Below are positions 61,801 through 64,000 of a stretch of DNA of 64,000 bases, one piece after another (positions within the stretch are counted from its first letter, which is position 1; every line of letters starts with the position of its first letter). The notes beneath the pieces were generated by a model. That model was given only the letters and a program-made list of their open reading frames with translations, was not told the origin of the DNA and did not search any database. The stretch lies in the NCBI RefSeq assembly GCF_019649055.1, contig NW_026570231.1, positions 682,001 through 746,000 of the forward strand. Direction: 5' to 3'. Source of the DNA: Paramacrobiotus metropolitanus (Eukaryota; Tardigrada; Eutardigrada; Parachela; Macrobiotidae). The position numbers and the translations under genes are program-made.

Positions 61801-63976
61801 GCATCTCAGAATAGATTATTCGCAATTTGAAAAGCTGAGGTATAAAAGAAATTAAGATAATCCTTCTTACGTATAAATGGCACAAATTGGTATTAATTAA
61901 GCTGGATTTGTTGATTTACTGACTGATTGAAACTTTATGTAGTTCGGACAAGAACGTGACCTTAGTGGATATGAAGGACAGATCGCACAACTCAAGCTTC
62001 GAAAGGGTGCCACCTCTGGAAAACGAACTTGAGCCGAAATGGAAAATCGGATTTGCTCAAACCTCCGGCAACCGGAACAAGTACATACCTGCTGGTTGTT
62101 ATCTTAAACAGCTGGCTAAAAATAAAATGCTTATTTCTATAGGCTGTGTATCACTCAGCTGCGCTTATCCGTCTTTGACGGCAATGTTAACGAGGCATTG
62201 TTTGGCATTTTTGACGGGGGGTTCAACAACGAAATGCCGCTCATGCTGTGCGAGAATTTCCCGTCCATTCTGCAGCAAGAGAAGTCAAGCAAGAAAGCCA
62301 CCAACATCCATCATCTGAAATGTGCACTACTGAAAGCTCATCTGGCTGCCGGCTCCACGGGTCAAAAGACGGGCGCTTCCGTGGCTGTGTGCCATGCTGT
62401 GCGCCACAACGACGAGACCTGGCTGTACTTTTCCAATGCCGGCCATGCCGAGGCGGTCCTGTCCCGTAATGGCGAACCGGTGCTGTTGTCACGGAAATTC
62501 CTAGCGGCCGAAGATGCCGAAGAGTGTGAGCGGATCCGGGCGGTGGATGGGATCATCACCGAGGATTCCTTGGTTAACGGCAGCTGTACGGCCACGCGGA
62601 TGATCGGGGCCAGCTACATGTTTCCCTATGTCATTCCCGAACCACATTGCATATCCTTCAAATTAGCCCCTTATGACCGGCATGTGATAATAGCCAATAA
62701 GGGTTTGTGGGATGTTATAACGCATAAGGAGGCCATCAACGAAATTCGTGGACTGTCCAATACGATTTCTGCCGCCAAGCGGTTAATTGACCTCGCGCAG
62801 AGTTACGGTGCCCGGGGAAATCTCAGTGTGATAGTAGTGGCCTGCGACATGCCGCCTTTACGAGAACCTTCACCGGTCGTCAGTGTCCCGACGCCCTCGG
62901 CAGAGCCCGCTGCTGCCGAAGAAAATCCCACTGCATCGGATAACGAAAGTGATTCCGAAGGTGATTATTTTCCACAAGAGGTTCGGCCGTCGACGATCCC
63001 GAAAAAGTTTCGGTATCCGCGGTCGGCCAGTCAAATTCTCCTCATGGATGAACAAGTGCAGGTGGCGCGTAGTGCGCATAGCCTAACGGAGCACATAGAG
63101 GAAGAACAGAACTACTATTTTCAACACCGGCGCGATTCGCTGGCTGAAGAGCTGTCTTCCAGTTCAACGTCACCCGACATGCCATCAGGTTGCGAAAAGA
63201 CCGTACTGACCAACGGCGATGATTTCGAAGTGCATGTATCATCCTCACGTGCCCGCATTTCTGATTTGTCGGGGAATACGTTGTCCGGACATGGAGACAG
63301 CGCGCTGGGTAGTTCGGTGAATCCCAGCGTCAGCGACGGAAATGGTTCACCGGTCAGTCATGACGATAGCTGCGGGATTATTCTCGAGCATCTGGAGAGT
63401 CCCGTCAGCGAGGCCAGTTCCCATTACAACGGCAAAAGCCAAGATGACGAAGCCGTGCACTGTAGCGATCCCATGGACGATGAGGAATGCCAGAGCTGGC
63501 AGTTTCTCATGAATGAGGCGCTGGACGGTAGCGGCACGGAGGCCGATGAAGTGATGGAAGAGGCCACGCTGACCGATGAGACCGCTCCAGAGGAATCTCC
63601 TGATGTGCCGGCGATTGATAAGATCGATATTCCCCGACCACCCACGCCGCCCGTACCACCGGATCCGGCGCTCTTCCTGAAAGCGCCGGTAAAAATACGC
63701 GTATCACCGAAAGGCAATCCCGCGGAAAAGGACCCGGATCCCAAACGGAACAAACCACTGATTGATGAATTGGAAAGTGTGCTGAAAAAGCGGTTGTCTA
63801 TAATGGAAGAGACCGCTGAGCCTGTGGATGGCTCAGTACGAAAGAATGCGGAAGCAGTGGAGAAGGTCATCCGACCGGTAAAAAGTTCCTACCAAATGGT
63901 TTTCAAACTGGCTAACCAATCTGGTTCTGTTGCTCAAAGCATTCAAGCGCTGAGTGCCGCTAAGCGTAATCTTTGA
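52820..63976 (+). CDS. PHLPP: PH domain and leucine-rich repeat protein phosphatase
   Basis: PP2C-family phosphatase that in other animals dephosphorylates the hydrophobic motif of Akt and PKC. Fourteen exons close in frame to 1488 aa: 52820-53360, 56726-56863, 57567-57996, 58373-58504, 59428-59566, 59686-59989, 60167-60227, 60310-60405, 60841-60946, 61034-61287, 61408-61570, 61709-61839, 61943-62080, 62143-63976. Domains: Ras-association-like (about 85-180, YQLNGDVIRRMDPFDCPLAL), PH (about 195-300, QKGLLHPWTRRLCEISG), LRRs (about 310-830), PP2C (about 865-1115; FGIFDGG, KTGASVAVCHAV, NKGLWDVIT) and a 370-aa acidic, Ser/Pro-rich tail ending KRNL. The PP2C C-terminal metal motif, GxxDN/S in relatives, reads GARGNLS. 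Having RA, PH, LRR and PP2C together is the full vertebrate-like layout. Intron 1 is 3.4 kb and shows nothing else. Confidence 0.95.
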
Positions 63977-64000
63977 TACTGCGGTGGTTATGGCAAAGAG

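Noticed and set aside
63424-63870. 148-codon antisense frame in the PHLPP tail
   Set aside because: Shadow of the Ser/Glu/Pro-rich coding sequence on the plus strand.

Overview
This window is eukaryotic, almost certainly invertebrate metazoan. Genes are split by many short GT-AG introns (mostly about 40-200 bp), DNA is AT-rich, and the families are animal ones: receptor-type guanylyl cyclase, astacin, two inward-rectifier K+ channels, AP-5 zeta and PHLPP. A compact ecdysozoan genome such as a tardigrade would fit, but the sequence alone does not identify the species. I assembled gene models by hand from reading frame, splice sites and phase; most multi-exon models close in frame with no leftover bases.

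Layout. 0-20.7 kb is gene-dense: 3' part of cytosolic threonyl-tRNA synthetase (+), a minimal membrane guanylyl cyclase (-), a C2HC zinc-finger protein (+), a small unrecognised protein (+), a secreted astacin (+), Kir channel A (+) and an uncharacterised P-loop-like gene (-). 20.7-41.1 kb is a transposon-rich island: a foldback repeat, a 127-bp MITE-like palindrome, a Ginger-like integrase element (about 23.86-30.39 kb) and a complete 9.8-kb Mutator-like (MULE) element with 144-bp TIRs and a 10-bp target-site duplication (31241-41072). 41.5-64 kb is again mostly genic: AP5Z1 (+), a 5'-truncated non-LTR retrotransposon (+), Kir channel B (+) and a full PHLPP phosphatase (+), which ends 24 bases before the window does.

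The most unusual part is the Ginger-like element. It carries two divergently placed multi-exon genes that converge in its middle: an OTU-protease/integrase fusion (+) and a 521-aa coiled-coil protein of unknown function (-). Nine perfect copies plus one imperfect copy of a 12-bp palindrome, GGTCTYAMGACC, lie inside the element, only in introns, the 3' gap or just upstream of the two start codons. The MULE is also notable: between its TIRs, besides a DDE transposase with one nonsense codon, it holds exons for a frameshifted PWWP chromatin-reader domain, apparently inside a second pair of inverted repeats.

The host genes are independent single-gene units, not operons. Links worth noting are the two Kir paralogues, which share intron positions, and several signalling proteins with altered catalytic residues (cyclase Asn/Arg, PHLPP metal-binding Asp).
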